Assembly: GCA_965228695.1 (NCBI GenBank)
Contig: CBDDIB010000002.1
Span: 4,836,001 to 4,900,000 of the forward strand
DNA length: 64,000 nucleotides
Reading direction: 5' to 3'
Source: JAJFJD01 sp965228695
GTDB lineage: Bacteria; Pseudomonadota; Alphaproteobacteria; UBA8366
Below the pieces are notes generated by a model, which saw only the letters and a program-made list of their open reading frames with translations, was not told the origin of the DNA and ran no database searches. Shown piece by piece: positions 53,529 through 61,492 of the stretch. A program made the translations under genes and the position numbers. Position 1 is the first letter of the stretch, and every line of letters starts with the position of its first letter.

Positions 53529-54638
53529 TTATTCGGCCGCGAGGGCGAGCGGCTTCGGCGTGGGCATTGCCGCGGGATTGATCTCGGCCAGCGGCTTGCC
53601 GAAATGTTTCTCGATCAGCGGGACGACATTCCCTGCCAGCAGTTCCATCGACTTCAGGGCGGTCGCGCTCGGCACGTCGCCGACCTGGAAATAACAGTTG
53701 ATGTGGCTCGGGCCGTAGAGCTCGATCTCGGCACAGAGTTTCTCCGCGACGGTATGCGCGTCGCCCGCCAGGATATTCCGTTCCACGCGGTCAAGCGGCG
53801 GCTCGCCTTCGAACGCCGCTTCCTCGACCATGTAGTCGTCGACCACGACCTCGCGCCTGCTCCGCAACGACACGGCAATGCGTTGCTGATAGCGCGCGCC
53901 GTCGACATACCGTTCGACTTCCTTGCGATCGTCGCTCACGCACATAAACCGCAGCACGCCGATGGGAATTCCGGCCGGATCCTTGCCTTCCTCGCGGTAG
54001 CATTCTTCGATCTGATTGCGCAGGTCACGGATCTTCTTCGGGCTGCCGATGCCGCCGGAAATGAAGGGAATATAGCCGTCGCGCGCGCACCGCCGATGGC
54101 TGTCCGGATCTTTGCCGGCAATCCAGATCGGCGGCCTCGGGTCCTGAACCGGCCGAATGTTGATTGCCGTCTGCTTCTGCTGGAAATACGTGCCGTCATA
54201 GCTGAAGTTCGGTTGCCGCAATCCCAACTCGATCATGTCGAGCATCTCGTGGAACATCACCTTGTTGTTCGCGATGTCCGCGCCGAGCCGTTCAAACTCG
54301 TAATTCTGATACCCGCTGCCGACACCGACATCGAGCCGGCCATTGGACAACGCGTCGACCATGGCGATTTCGGCGATGAGCCGTGCCGGCGTATGAAGCG
54401 GCAGGATCACGACGGCGCTGCCGACCCGGATGCGCTTGGTCATCGCCGCGACATGGGCGCACATCATCAGCGGCGACGGCACCAAACTGTAATTCGAAAA
54501 ATGATGCTCGGCGAACCAGACCCGGCTGAAACCCAAATCTTCGGCGGCGCGCGTATGATCCAGCGCCTCGTTGATCAGATCCTGCGAGGTCTTCGACCGG
54601 TCGCGATGCTGCAACAGGTTGAACAGGCCGAAATCCAT
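53529..54638 (-). CDS. LLM class flavin-dependent oxidoreductase
   Basis: A 369-residue luciferase-like monooxygenase: MDFGLFNLL start, VWFAEHHFSNYSLVPSP near 43 (bacterial-luciferase-type), RIRVGSAVVILPLHTPARLIAEIAMVD near 72-98, GRLDVGVGSGYQ, and a C-terminal NILAGDAHTVAEKL. This arrangement is typical of FMN-dependent alkanal-monooxygenase-like members and differs from the F420-type protein at 9341-10381. The substrate is unknown. It is on the same strand as the cNMP-FHA gene, with a 95-base gap. Confidence 0.9.
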   Translation of the reverse strand: MDFGLFNLLQHRDRSKTSQDLINEALDHTRAAEDLGFSRVWFAEHHFSNYSLVPSPLMMCAHVAAMTKRIRVGSAVVILPLHTPARLIAEIAMVDALSNGRLDVGVGSGYQNYEFERLGADIANNKVMFHEMLDMIELGLRQPNFSYDGTYFQQKQTAINIRPVQDPRPPIWIAGKDPDSHRRCARDGYIPFISGGIGSPKKIRDLRNQIEECYREEGKDPAGIPIGVLRFMCVSDDRKEVERYVDGARYQQRIAVSLRSRREVVVDDYMVEEAAFEGEPPLDRVERNILAGDAHTVAEKLCAEIELYGPSHINCYFQVGDVPSATALKSMELLAGNVVPLIEKHFGKPLAEINPAAMPTPKPLALAAE

Positions 54639-54746
54639 CCCAAGCCCCTATTCTCGTTCTCGGTCACCTGCATTCGAAAAAGCATAGATGCCGAGTTGGC
54701 GCAAGTCGGCGCCGAGGGGCGTGCGCTAGATCCTACCGCCGAATGG

Positions 54747-55619
54747 TCATGATCCGCCTTTGGAACGCTCAATCGCGATTACCCGTTTCCCCTGCTGCAC
54801 GCGCACCAGGTGAATGCGTAACTCACCGAAGCCGGTTTCCGCCGTAAACCGCACGGGCACGGGCGGCACTTTCGCCATCGGGCTCGCGACCCAGAGCGTC
54901 GGCTCGGTCACCCGGCGGCGGGGTTCGTCATCCCGCTTTTTCCAGAACCCGGCGATCCGCTTGACCTGAAAGGTGCAACTCTGCGCCGCGCCGGCAAAGA
55001 CGGAGGAATGGACCCGCGGCAGAACGGCCTGCTCCCCATTCGACACCGCCATGTCATAGCGGCGGCGTCCGTCGAACACGCGGAACGCCCCTTCGCAGCG
55101 CCCGCCTGCCGCCAACTTCATCAACATGGTCAGCGTCGCGGACAGCGGATCGATCGTGCCCTTCGTCAGCGGCGGCGGGACGGGGTCGCGCTCGTCGCCG
55201 TCGGGACGGGGCGAAACGTCGAACTTCACCGGTGTCCCATCGCCGAAGCGATCGGGATAGGCAAGCCGGACTTTTCGCACCTCGCCGCGCCATTGGCCGT
55301 CCACTTCGTGGCGGCGCGGCTTCAGCTTACCGGCGGACAGACCGCCTTCGGTGCGGGCCTCGCTTTGCCACTCGAAGAACCAGGAGGCGACACCCTGACT
55401 CCTGGCGCGGGTGACGACCCTATACCGGCCCCCCGACATCTCGAGGTCGGCCTCGGCCGACAGCACATAGAAGGGCCCGATATAGGCGTCATAGGCCAGA
55501 CGCACCGGTTCGTCGGCCGCGCTTGCCGGCGATCCCGAAACCAGGGCCGCAAACAGGACCGCGCCCAGCGGAAACCGCCCGGAACTCTTCAACCTTCTCC
55601 TGTCTGAAACGCGGCGCAT
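54747..55619 (-). CDS. DUF3108 domain-containing secreted protein
   Basis: A 290-residue protein with a signal peptide (basic start, hydrophobic core about 18-29, likely cleavage after Ala-Ser-Ala near 34). The rest matches DUF3108 proteins common in alphaproteobacteria: LAYDAYIGPFYVLSAEADLEM, RARSQGVASWFFEWQSEARTEG, and an FDGRRRYDM core near 185. Two cysteines (GRCEGAF and AQSCTFQV) may pair in the periplasm. The function is unknown, with an envelope role likely. It is divergent from the tRNA-Val gene. Confidence 0.85.
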   Translation of the reverse strand: MRRVSDRRRLKSSGRFPLGAVLFAALVSGSPASAADEPVRLAYDAYIGPFYVLSAEADLEMSGGRYRVVTRARSQGVASWFFEWQSEARTEGGLSAGKLKPRRHEVDGQWRGEVRKVRLAYPDRFGDGTPVKFDVSPRPDGDERDPVPPPLTKGTIDPLSATLTMLMKLAAGGRCEGAFRVFDGRRRYDMAVSNGEQAVLPRVHSSVFAGAAQSCTFQVKRIAGFWKKRDDEPRRRVTEPTLWVASPMAKVPPVPVRFTAETGFGELRIHLVRVQQGKRVIAIERSKGGS

Positions 55620-55663
55620 AGCCTAGACATACGGTGTCCGCGCGGCAGGTCAAGCGCCGTCTC

Positions 55664-55692
55664 TTGACAGCCCGCATACCCCGGCGTAGATG
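55664..55692 (+). promoter_or_regulatory. Promoter of the tRNA-Val gene
   Basis: A perfect TTGACA at 55664-55669 and TAGATG at 55687-55692 (3/6) are 17 bases apart. The tRNA starts 21 bases further on, which leaves a short 5' leader. Confidence 0.6.
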
Positions 55693-55713
55693 TGCGGTCC
55701 GCTTCATTACGGC

Positions 55714-55788
55714 GGGCGCGTAGCTCAGCGGGAGAGCACCGTCTTCACACGGCGGGGGTCGCTGGTTCAATCCCAGCCGCGCCCACCA
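55714..55788 (+). tRNA. tRNA-Val (anticodon CAC)
   Basis: A 75-base cloverleaf with encoded CCA: acceptor GGGCGCG/CGCGCCC, D arm GCTC/GAGC, anticodon stem CCGTC/GGCGG around TTCACAC (CAC at 34-36, decoding GUG), and T arm GCTGG/CCAGC with loop TTCAATC. All stems pair. The 3' half is repeated imperfectly 2.1 kb downstream, so this gene looks like an integration target. Confidence 0.96.
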
Positions 55789-56148
55789 TTCATGTCAAAG
55801 GCTTAGCCGATACCGGCCGAACCTTCATGATCCCCAGTCCGACGCGGCCCCTGAAAGTTCAATCACGTCATTTGGGCTATTTCGGCCAATTCGAAACATA
55901 ATCATGGTGACCGCGACGAGCCGGGATCGCTCATGAATGTCGCCTTGCGGCTCTTTCCCAATTTCCCAGTTGGCGTGGATACCGATGCCCTTCGGATACC
56001 CATCGTCGCCGCATTCCTGCCTCGATTGGGTAAGCCGAATAGGCACGTTCTATCGCGCAACACTAGGCCTTAAACTAACCGTAAAGATCGCCGGATCGAG
56101 CCATCGCGGAGCCTTTCAGGACGCAGCACGTCGCCACGACGGGACAAA
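55789..56148. other. Non-coding stretch between tRNA-Val and the islet gene
   Basis: About 360 bases without a convincing gene. A small open frame on the minus strand (55825-56046, 73 residues) has no ribosome site or recognisable motif. No integrase fragment could be seen. This is where the lost integrase or recombination arm sites of the inferred islet would have been. Confidence 0.5.
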
Positions 56149-57777
56149 ATGGTCGACATGGTAAAGTTCTCGACGAACCGTAGTGTAAGGGAAGTTTGCG
56201 ACCGGCTCCTGATGCCGTTCATCTTACCGTTCGCGCTCCGGGAGTTTTTTCGGGACCCCATCAATCTGGAACGCGTGAAGGACGACCTGAAGCGAGAGAT
56301 CGACCAACGCGAAAACCGCTTCCTACAACTCGCCAAGGCCGAAATATTCGCCCGGGAGGACAGTCCCTATCTGCGGCTTATGCGCATGGCGGGCTGCACA
56401 TATTCGGACCTCCGCGCCAGTGTCGAAATGAACGGTCTCGAGGCGGCATTGTGCGAGCTCGCCGCAAACGGCGTCTACCTGACCGATGCGGAGTTCAAAG
56501 GTAAAAAGGACGTCGTGCGCTCGGGTGATTCGTTCAGATGCAGGTTGGAGGATTTCGAACCCACGAAGAAGCCGCACGGGTTCTTGACCAATTCGAGCGG
56601 TACAACCGGCAGGATCACGCCATCGTTCAATTCGCTGCCGTGGATTGGGAAGCAAAGCATGGGGATGCTGCTATTCGCGCAGGCGCATGGCCTGCTCGAG
56701 TGCCGCAATGCCATGCTCGATACCTACAGTTCCGGATCACACGGCCTGTTCTATTTTCTTTCGCTTGCCAAGGCCGGTATCGCTCCCGACCGCCGATTTT
56801 CCCGCGATGCCCCGGCAAGCACGCTGGCTTATGCGTATCACAGGCTGATCGCCGGGGAGGTCGCACGCGCCGGACAATGGTTCGGGTCAGGCTTTCCGAC
56901 GCTGGAAATCCTCGCGGACGGCAAACCCGACGCGATCGTGGAATGGTCCGCGGACCATCATCGGAACAACCGTGCGACGTGTATCCGGGCCGTGGCAAGC
57001 AGTGCGGCTTACATCGCGCGCGCGGCCCATCGAATGGGCGTGTCGCTGGAAGGAACGACCTTTATCGTCAGCGGCGAGCCCATGACCGCCGGCAAGCAGA
57101 AAGTCATCGAACGCGTGGGGGCGAAATTCGCCGTGACATACGGGTTTACGCCGGGGTCCATCTTTGTCGGACTCGGCTGCGCGAAGCGCCGCCATATCGA
57201 TGAAATGCATATCGACGAACATATGTTGGCGGTCGTCGAACATCCCAACGCGGTATCGGTCGGGGGACAATCGGTTCGACCCTTGCTGATCACCACGCTC
57301 GATCCCTCGGAACGCTATCTCCGCCTCAATACGGAAAACGGAGACTACGCGACTTTAGAGCGCCGGTCTTGCGGCTGTGCGTTGGGAGAGGCCGGAATGA
57401 CACAAATTGTCCACCATGTCGGCAGCCATGAAAAGTTCACCAGCGAAGGATTGAACTACGATTTCTCGCAACTGTTCGACTTCGTCGAGGTATCTCTACC
57501 TGCTCAATTCGGCGGCGGCGTCGGCGATTATCAAATACTCGAAGAGGAGGATACGGATGGTCATGCGCGGCTGTCGCTATTGGTTCATCCGCAGGTGGGG
57601 CCAATCGACGAGCAGCTTTTGCACGCGCGCTTCGTCGACGCCATCGGGCAGGGATCGGCGGCCAACGAGGGCGCCGCGCAGCTGTGGGATCGCCGCGGAA
57701 CGATACGGATCCGCCGGGCTGTCCCGCTCGGAAGCACGCGCGGCAAAGTGCTCCCCATGAGAAGGCGCACAGCCTGA
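56149..57777 (+). CDS. PaaK/LuxE-type adenylate-forming enzyme of unknown substrate
   Basis: A 542-residue protein of the phenylacetate-CoA ligase/acyl-protein synthetase class. The ATP loop is TNSSGTTGRITPSF (148-160). YGFTPGS is the A5-like motif. RSCGCALGEAG after DYATLE matches the Cys-x-Cys-Gly region of PaaK-like adenylation enzymes. The end (RIRRAVPLGSTRGKVLPM) resembles their C-terminal lobe. It would activate a carboxylate as an acyl-AMP. No carrier protein, reductase or CoA-pathway gene is adjacent, so its acceptor is unknown. It is the only gene between the two tRNA-Val ends and looks horizontally acquired. Confidence 0.82.
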   Translation: MVDMVKFSTNRSVREVCDRLLMPFILPFALREFFRDPINLERVKDDLKREIDQRENRFLQLAKAEIFAREDSPYLRLMRMAGCTYSDLRASVEMNGLEAALCELAANGVYLTDAEFKGKKDVVRSGDSFRCRLEDFEPTKKPHGFLTNSSGTTGRITPSFNSLPWIGKQSMGMLLFAQAHGLLECRNAMLDTYSSGSHGLFYFLSLAKAGIAPDRRFSRDAPASTLAYAYHRLIAGEVARAGQWFGSGFPTLEILADGKPDAIVEWSADHHRNNRATCIRAVASSAAYIARAAHRMGVSLEGTTFIVSGEPMTAGKQKVIERVGAKFAVTYGFTPGSIFVGLGCAKRRHIDEMHIDEHMLAVVEHPNAVSVGGQSVRPLLITTLDPSERYLRLNTENGDYATLERRSCGCALGEAGMTQIVHHVGSHEKFTSEGLNYDFSQLFDFVEVSLPAQFGGGVGDYQILEEEDTDGHARLSLLVHPQVGPIDEQLLHARFVDAIGQGSAANEGAAQLWDRRGTIRIRRAVPLGSTRGKVLPMRRRTA

Positions 57778-57828
57778 AAATTGTGGGCGCACGCAAGCCG
57801 AGATTCCTCGGCCCGCGGCTACTGACGG

Positions 57829-57882
57829 CCGTCCGCCCCGAACACGCGGGCGCCGCTGATTTAATCCCAGCCGCGCCCGCCA
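57829..57882 (+). repeat. Decayed copy of the tRNA-Val 3' half (attachment-site remnant)
   Basis: 57855-57882 matches tRNA positions 55761-55788 at 25 of 28 bases, with 16 in a row identical (AATCCCAGCCGCGCCC). Weaker similarity continues to the left as far as the CCGTC of the anticodon stem. The T loop has TTTAATC where tRNAs need TTCAA, and the acceptor partner is absent at normal distance, so it is not a working tRNA. Confidence 0.75.
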
Positions 57883-57900
57883 ATTTTTGCCCACGGCTCT

Positions 57901-58899
57901 TCAGCCTTCCCCGAATATCTCGTATAGGATTTTGCCCTTGCTCTGGCGACGCATCATCACGCCGAGGGCATCAGCCGCCTCTTCCAGTTGGAAAACCCGA
58001 TCGACGGTGACGTCGACGCTGCCGTCCCGCAGCCAGCGCAGAAGATCGCCGGCCCGGGCCTGATAGGCGTCTTCCGTCGGCACGTAGTGCTGCATATGCG
58101 GCCGGGTGATGAAGACGGAGCCAGCTTCGGCGAGTTCCAGCAGGTCAAAATCCTCAACTTTACCCGAGGCGTGCCCGTAGAGAATGCAATAGCCCCGCAG
58201 GCGGAGCGAATTCAGCGACTGGATCAGTGTGTCCTTGCCGACTGAATCGTAGACGACATCGACGCCGGCCCCGTCGGTGAGCCGCATCACTTCCTCGCGG
58301 AAATCGACCTTCGTATACTCGATGACATGGTCGGCGCCGCGCTGCTTCGCGATCTCGACCTTGTCCGCGCTGCCCACCGTCGCGAACACCTCGGCCCCCT
58401 GGTTCTTGGCGAGCTGGACGAGGATTTGCCCGACCCCGCCCGCCGCGGCGTGGACCAAACACGTGCTGCCGGTTTCGAGCGGATAGGCGTCGAAGGCCAG
58501 ATAATGCGCCGTGATGCCATGCGTCATCACCGACATCCCCTTCTGGAACGACACGTCATCGGGCAGCTTGGTGGCGCGTATCGCCGGGATGGCGACATAG
58601 TCCGCCTGCGCCCCATGGACCCGGCTGTAGGCGATCCGGTCGCCCACCTCGACGCGGGTCACGCCCTTGCCGACCGCCTCGACCCATCCGCAGCCTTCGC
58701 CCCCAAGACGGTAGGGAAGCGGCGTGGGATAGGTGGGCGACTCCTTATAGTCGCCTCGGGAGCGGTAGATGTCGGTGAAGTTCACGCCCGCATAGGCGTT
58801 CTTCACCAGCACCTCGCCGTCGCCCGCTTCCGGCATCGGGACATCGCGGACCTTCAGCTTATCCAGACCGCCGAATTCTTCCACCTCCAACGCGCGCAT
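57901..58899 (-). CDS. NADPH:quinone oxidoreductase family (zinc-less MDR)
   Basis: A 332-residue medium-chain dehydrogenase/reductase of the quinone reductase group: GVNFTDIYRSRGDY near 35, GGEGCGWVEAVGKGV near 68, AAAGGVGQILVQLAKNQGAEVFATVG near 150-176 for NADPH. The structural-zinc cysteines are lacking. E. coli Qor-like enzymes reduce quinones or enones by one or two electrons. It lies just outside the islet boundary, reading toward it, and follows a minus-strand LysR gene by about 80 bases. Confidence 0.92.
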   Translation of the reverse strand: MRALEVEEFGGLDKLKVRDVPMPEAGDGEVLVKNAYAGVNFTDIYRSRGDYKESPTYPTPLPYRLGGEGCGWVEAVGKGVTRVEVGDRIAYSRVHGAQADYVAIPAIRATKLPDDVSFQKGMSVMTHGITAHYLAFDAYPLETGSTCLVHAAAGGVGQILVQLAKNQGAEVFATVGSADKVEIAKQRGADHVIEYTKVDFREEVMRLTDGAGVDVVYDSVGKDTLIQSLNSLRLRGYCILYGHASGKVEDFDLLELAEAGSVFITRPHMQHYVPTEDAYQARAGDLLRWLRDGSVDVTVDRVFQLEEAADALGVMMRRQSKGKILYEIFGEG

Positions 58900-58980
58900 G
58901 TTGTTCCTCCCTTACCGATCGCCTTCTTGCTTTTACGGGTGAAATTCCGGAGAAGAGCCTCGCGGTTTTTCAAGCGTCCG

Positions 58981-59844
58981 TCAAAACGTCCCCGCCTCGT
59001 CGAGGAACGCGTCGATCAGGCGGATGCGCGCCGACGACCGCAGCCAGATCACGCCGGTCCTGCGCGCATAGGTCATGCCACCCACCTGTGTCTTCCGGAT
59101 CGCCAGGTCTTCGGGCCAGGGCGGCGCCCAGTCGGGAACCAGGGATACGCCGAGACCTTCGTGGACCATCACGGCGATGGCGTCGAGCGCGTCCAACTCG
59201 AACCTTACGGTGGGGTTGAGTCCGGCGTCGCGCAAATACACGTCGGCCGGCTGCCTGCCCCACCTCCCCTGGCTGAACCGGATATAGGGGTTGTTGCGCA
59301 GCGCCGTCTTCGCCGCCTGCCGCGGCGTATCCGACGGGGTGAGCAGGATCAGCGGCTCCCGCCGCAGGTCGCGCCAACCACACGCCTTCGGTATGGCGAA
59401 GCTGGGCTCGGCGATGATTGCCGCGTCGAGTTGCTGGTCCATCACATCCCGGTACAACGCGCCCGAATGACCCCGCGTAATCTGAAAGTCCAGATTCGGA
59501 TGCTTGCCGCTGAGCCGCTGCAAAATACCGGGCAGCATCCCGGCGATCGCGGTCGAACTCGCGCCGATTCGAATTTCCCCGGACGGTTCGTCCACGGCGG
59601 CGAGCGCCTGCAGGTCCGACACCTGCTTCACGAAGTCCCGCGCGCGATCCAGGATTGCCCAACCCGCCTTCGTCGGCTGCACGGTGCGCCCGGATCGCGA
59701 AATCAAAGCCGCGCCGATGTCGTTCTCTAGCGCGCGGATGCGCTGCGCCACCGCCGCCGGCGTCAGATTCTGCACCTGCGCCGCCTGCGCGATCGACCCG
59801 CGATCGACGACGGCGATGAAACTCTCCAGGAACCGGGTATCCAT
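58981..59844 (-). CDS. LysR family transcriptional regulator
   Basis: A 287-residue LysR protein: winged helix MDTRFLESFIAVVDRGSIAQAAQVQNLTPAAVAQRIRALEN-type (1-41, given here in outline), then an effector-binding domain with IRIGASSTAIAGMLPGIL. It is divergent from the dehydrogenase-mgsA-otnK-otnC operon across 106 AT-rich bases and is therefore the likely regulator of that operon. An inducer such as a sugar acid would be expected from the context. Confidence 0.92.
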   Translation of the reverse strand: MDTRFLESFIAVVDRGSIAQAAQVQNLTPAAVAQRIRALENDIGAALISRSGRTVQPTKAGWAILDRARDFVKQVSDLQALAAVDEPSGEIRIGASSTAIAGMLPGILQRLSGKHPNLDFQITRGHSGALYRDVMDQQLDAAIIAEPSFAIPKACGWRDLRREPLILLTPSDTPRQAAKTALRNNPYIRFSQGRWGRQPADVYLRDAGLNPTVRFELDALDAIAVMVHEGLGVSLVPDWAPPWPEDLAIRKTQVGGMTYARRTGVIWLRSSARIRLIDAFLDEAGTF

Positions 59845-59950
59845 GAAATTATAAAAACTTATTTTTAAATAAAGAAAAACATATTTTTCCTATTTTCCAT
59901 TCCACCCTACCATTCGCCGCATCGAACGACAGGATAACAGGAGGGAGATC
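59845..59950. promoter_or_regulatory. AT-rich divergent control region of the sugar-acid operon
   Basis: The half next to the LysR gene is strikingly AT-rich for this genome. It contains TTATTT-TT-AAATAA (59859-59872), a 14-base palindrome suited to a LysR site. AGGAGG lies close to the dehydrogenase ATG at 59951. No clean minus-35 could be picked out, as expected for an activator-dependent promoter. Confidence 0.5.
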
Positions 59951-61012
59951 ATGGACATCGTGGTTCTGCCCGGCGACGGGATCGGCGAGGAAATCATCCA
60001 AGCGGGCATGACCGTGCTGGAAGCGGTCGACATGATATCACCGCTGGGATTGACCTATCAGGTCGAGGAGATCGGCTTCGCGTCCTACGACAAGACCGGG
60101 ACGACCTTGCCCGATCGCGTGCTGGAACGCTGCCGCAACAGCGACGGCATCATCCTGGGACCGGTCTCGCATATGGACTATCCCGACCGCGACAAGGGCG
60201 GCGTGAATGTCTCGGCAGTCGTGCGCGTCGACCTCGATCTCTACGCCAACGTGCGGCCCGCGCGCACACGCAAGGGCCTGCCGAACAAGGTCGGGGATTT
60301 TGACCTGGTCATCATGCGGGAGGCGACCGAAGGGTTCTATCCCGACCGCAACATGTTCGCCGGCAAGGGCGAATTCATGCCGACCGAGGACGTGGTGATC
60401 TCGATGCGCAAGCTGACGCGCGGCGGCTGCAACCGGATCGCGCGGCGCGCCTTCGAACTCGCGATGACCCGCCGCAAGAAGGTCACGGCGATCCACAAGG
60501 CGAACAATTTCATAATGTCCGACGGCCTGTTCCTGGAAGAAATCCGGAAAGTCGGCCGCGATTTTCCCGAGGTCGAGGTCGAGGAGATGATCATCGACGC
60601 GTCCGCCGCCATCCTCGTGCGCGACCCGGCCCGGTTCGACGTGATCTGCGCCACCAATTTCCACGCCGACATCCTGTCCGACCTGACGTCGGAATTGTCC
60701 GGCAGCCTCGGCCTCGCGGGATCGATCAACGCCGGCGACACCCTCTGCTGCGCCCAAGCACAGCATGGCTCCGCGCCGGACATCGCGGGCCAGGACAAGG
60801 CAAACCCGACATCGATGATCCTGTCGATCGCGATGATGCTGGACTGGCTGGGCAATCGGCGCGGCCGCGCCGACATGATCGCCGCCGCCGCGCGGCTGGA
60901 CAGCGCGATCGGTACGGTGCTGGCCGACCCCGCCAGCCGGACCGCGGATCTCGGCGGTGCGCTCGGCACCCAGGCATTCGCAGAGGTCGTGGCCGACGCG
61001 GTGGCCGGTTGA
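59951..61012 (+). CDS. Isocitrate/isopropylmalate dehydrogenase family protein (operon dehydrogenase 1)
   Basis: A 353-residue beta-decarboxylating-dehydrogenase-fold protein. Substrate-binding Arg residues are in YANVRPARTRKG, the REATEGFYPDRN segment matches ENTEG, the Lys is in IHKANNFI, the metal Asp residues are in NFHADILSDLTSEL, and the NAD segment is HGSAPDIAGQDKANP. The family oxidises 2-hydroxy acids (isopropylmalate, isocitrate, tartrate, D-malate). HADILSD instead of FGDILSD and a distinct start make leucine biosynthesis unlikely. Next to otnK-otnC, a C4 sugar acid is the natural guess. AGGAGG precedes the ATG. Confidence 0.9.
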   Translation: MDIVVLPGDGIGEEIIQAGMTVLEAVDMISPLGLTYQVEEIGFASYDKTGTTLPDRVLERCRNSDGIILGPVSHMDYPDRDKGGVNVSAVVRVDLDLYANVRPARTRKGLPNKVGDFDLVIMREATEGFYPDRNMFAGKGEFMPTEDVVISMRKLTRGGCNRIARRAFELAMTRRKKVTAIHKANNFIMSDGLFLEEIRKVGRDFPEVEVEEMIIDASAAILVRDPARFDVICATNFHADILSDLTSELSGSLGLAGSINAGDTLCCAQAQHGSAPDIAGQDKANPTSMILSIAMMLDWLGNRRGRADMIAAAARLDSAIGTVLADPASRTADLGGALGTQAFAEVVADAVAG

Positions 61013-61057
61013 CGCCTTGGACACCCGGATCGAACGACGCTAAGCGGAGTGGCAACG

Positions 61058-61492
61058 ATGAAAGCGCGCAAACGGATCGCCCTGGTGGCGCACGACTCGC
61101 GGAAATCCGCGATGGCGTCCTGGGCGAACCAAAACAAAACCGTCCTAGGACAGCATGACCTCTGGGCGACCGGTACGACCGGGGCCCTGATTGCCGACCG
61201 CACCGGGCTGGACGTGACGCGCCTGATGAGCGGGCCTCAGGGCGGCGATCAGCAACTCGGCGCGATGATCGCCGAGGGGAAGATCGACGTGCTGATCTTC
61301 TTCACCGATCCCTTGGCGGCGTTGCCGCACGATGTCGACGTGAAGGCGCTGCTGCGCGTCTCGACGCTGCATGAGACGGTTATCGCTTGCAACCGGGCGA
61401 CATCGGACTTCATCCTGCAGTCGCCGCTGTTGAACCAACCTTATGAGGCGATCGACACTGGCGCCGTCGAACCAACCGAGGCCCGACCATGA
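61058..61492 (+). CDS. mgsA: Methylglyoxal synthase
   Basis: A 144-residue MgsA, which converts dihydroxyacetone phosphate to methylglyoxal and phosphate. Compared with the E. coli enzyme at a constant offset of seven residues, all the key positions are kept: Asp13 (VAHDS), Asp64 (GGDQQ, the catalytic base), Asp84 (FTDP), His91 and Asp94 (PHDVDVKALL). ATGTTG binds phosphate. The ATG at 61058 has GGAG eight bases upstream, so I prefer it over the GTG at 61049. Its stop overlaps the next dehydrogenase start (ATGA), so it belongs firmly to this catabolic operon. Confidence 0.95.
   Translation: MKARKRIALVAHDSRKSAMASWANQNKTVLGQHDLWATGTTGALIADRTGLDVTRLMSGPQGGDQQLGAMIAEGKIDVLIFFTDPLAALPHDVDVKALLRVSTLHETVIACNRATSDFILQSPLLNQPYEAIDTGAVEPTEARP

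Larger units (their letters stand above)
55789..57882. mobile_element. Putative relic integrative islet at tRNA-Val
   Basis: The segment runs from the tRNA-Val 3' end to an imperfect second copy of that end (25 of 28 bases identical) on the same strand. That is the geometry left when an integrase inserts an element into a tRNA gene, restores it, and leaves the displaced end at the far side. Only one gene lies inside and no integrase remains, so this is a remnant or a very small island. Insertion is inferred, not demonstrated. Confidence 0.6.

Noticed and set aside
55825..56046. A 73-residue minus-strand open frame after the tRNA, considered as an integrase or excisionase remnant
   Set aside because: It has no ribosome site and no integrase or excisionase motif; composition alone does not support it.
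57785..57882. A complete second tRNA (about 98 bases, GGGCGC pairing with GCGCCC)
   Set aside because: No D arm or sensible anticodon stem can be drawn, and the T loop lacks the invariant TTC. Only the 3' half resembles tRNA-Val, which fits an attachment-site remnant better.
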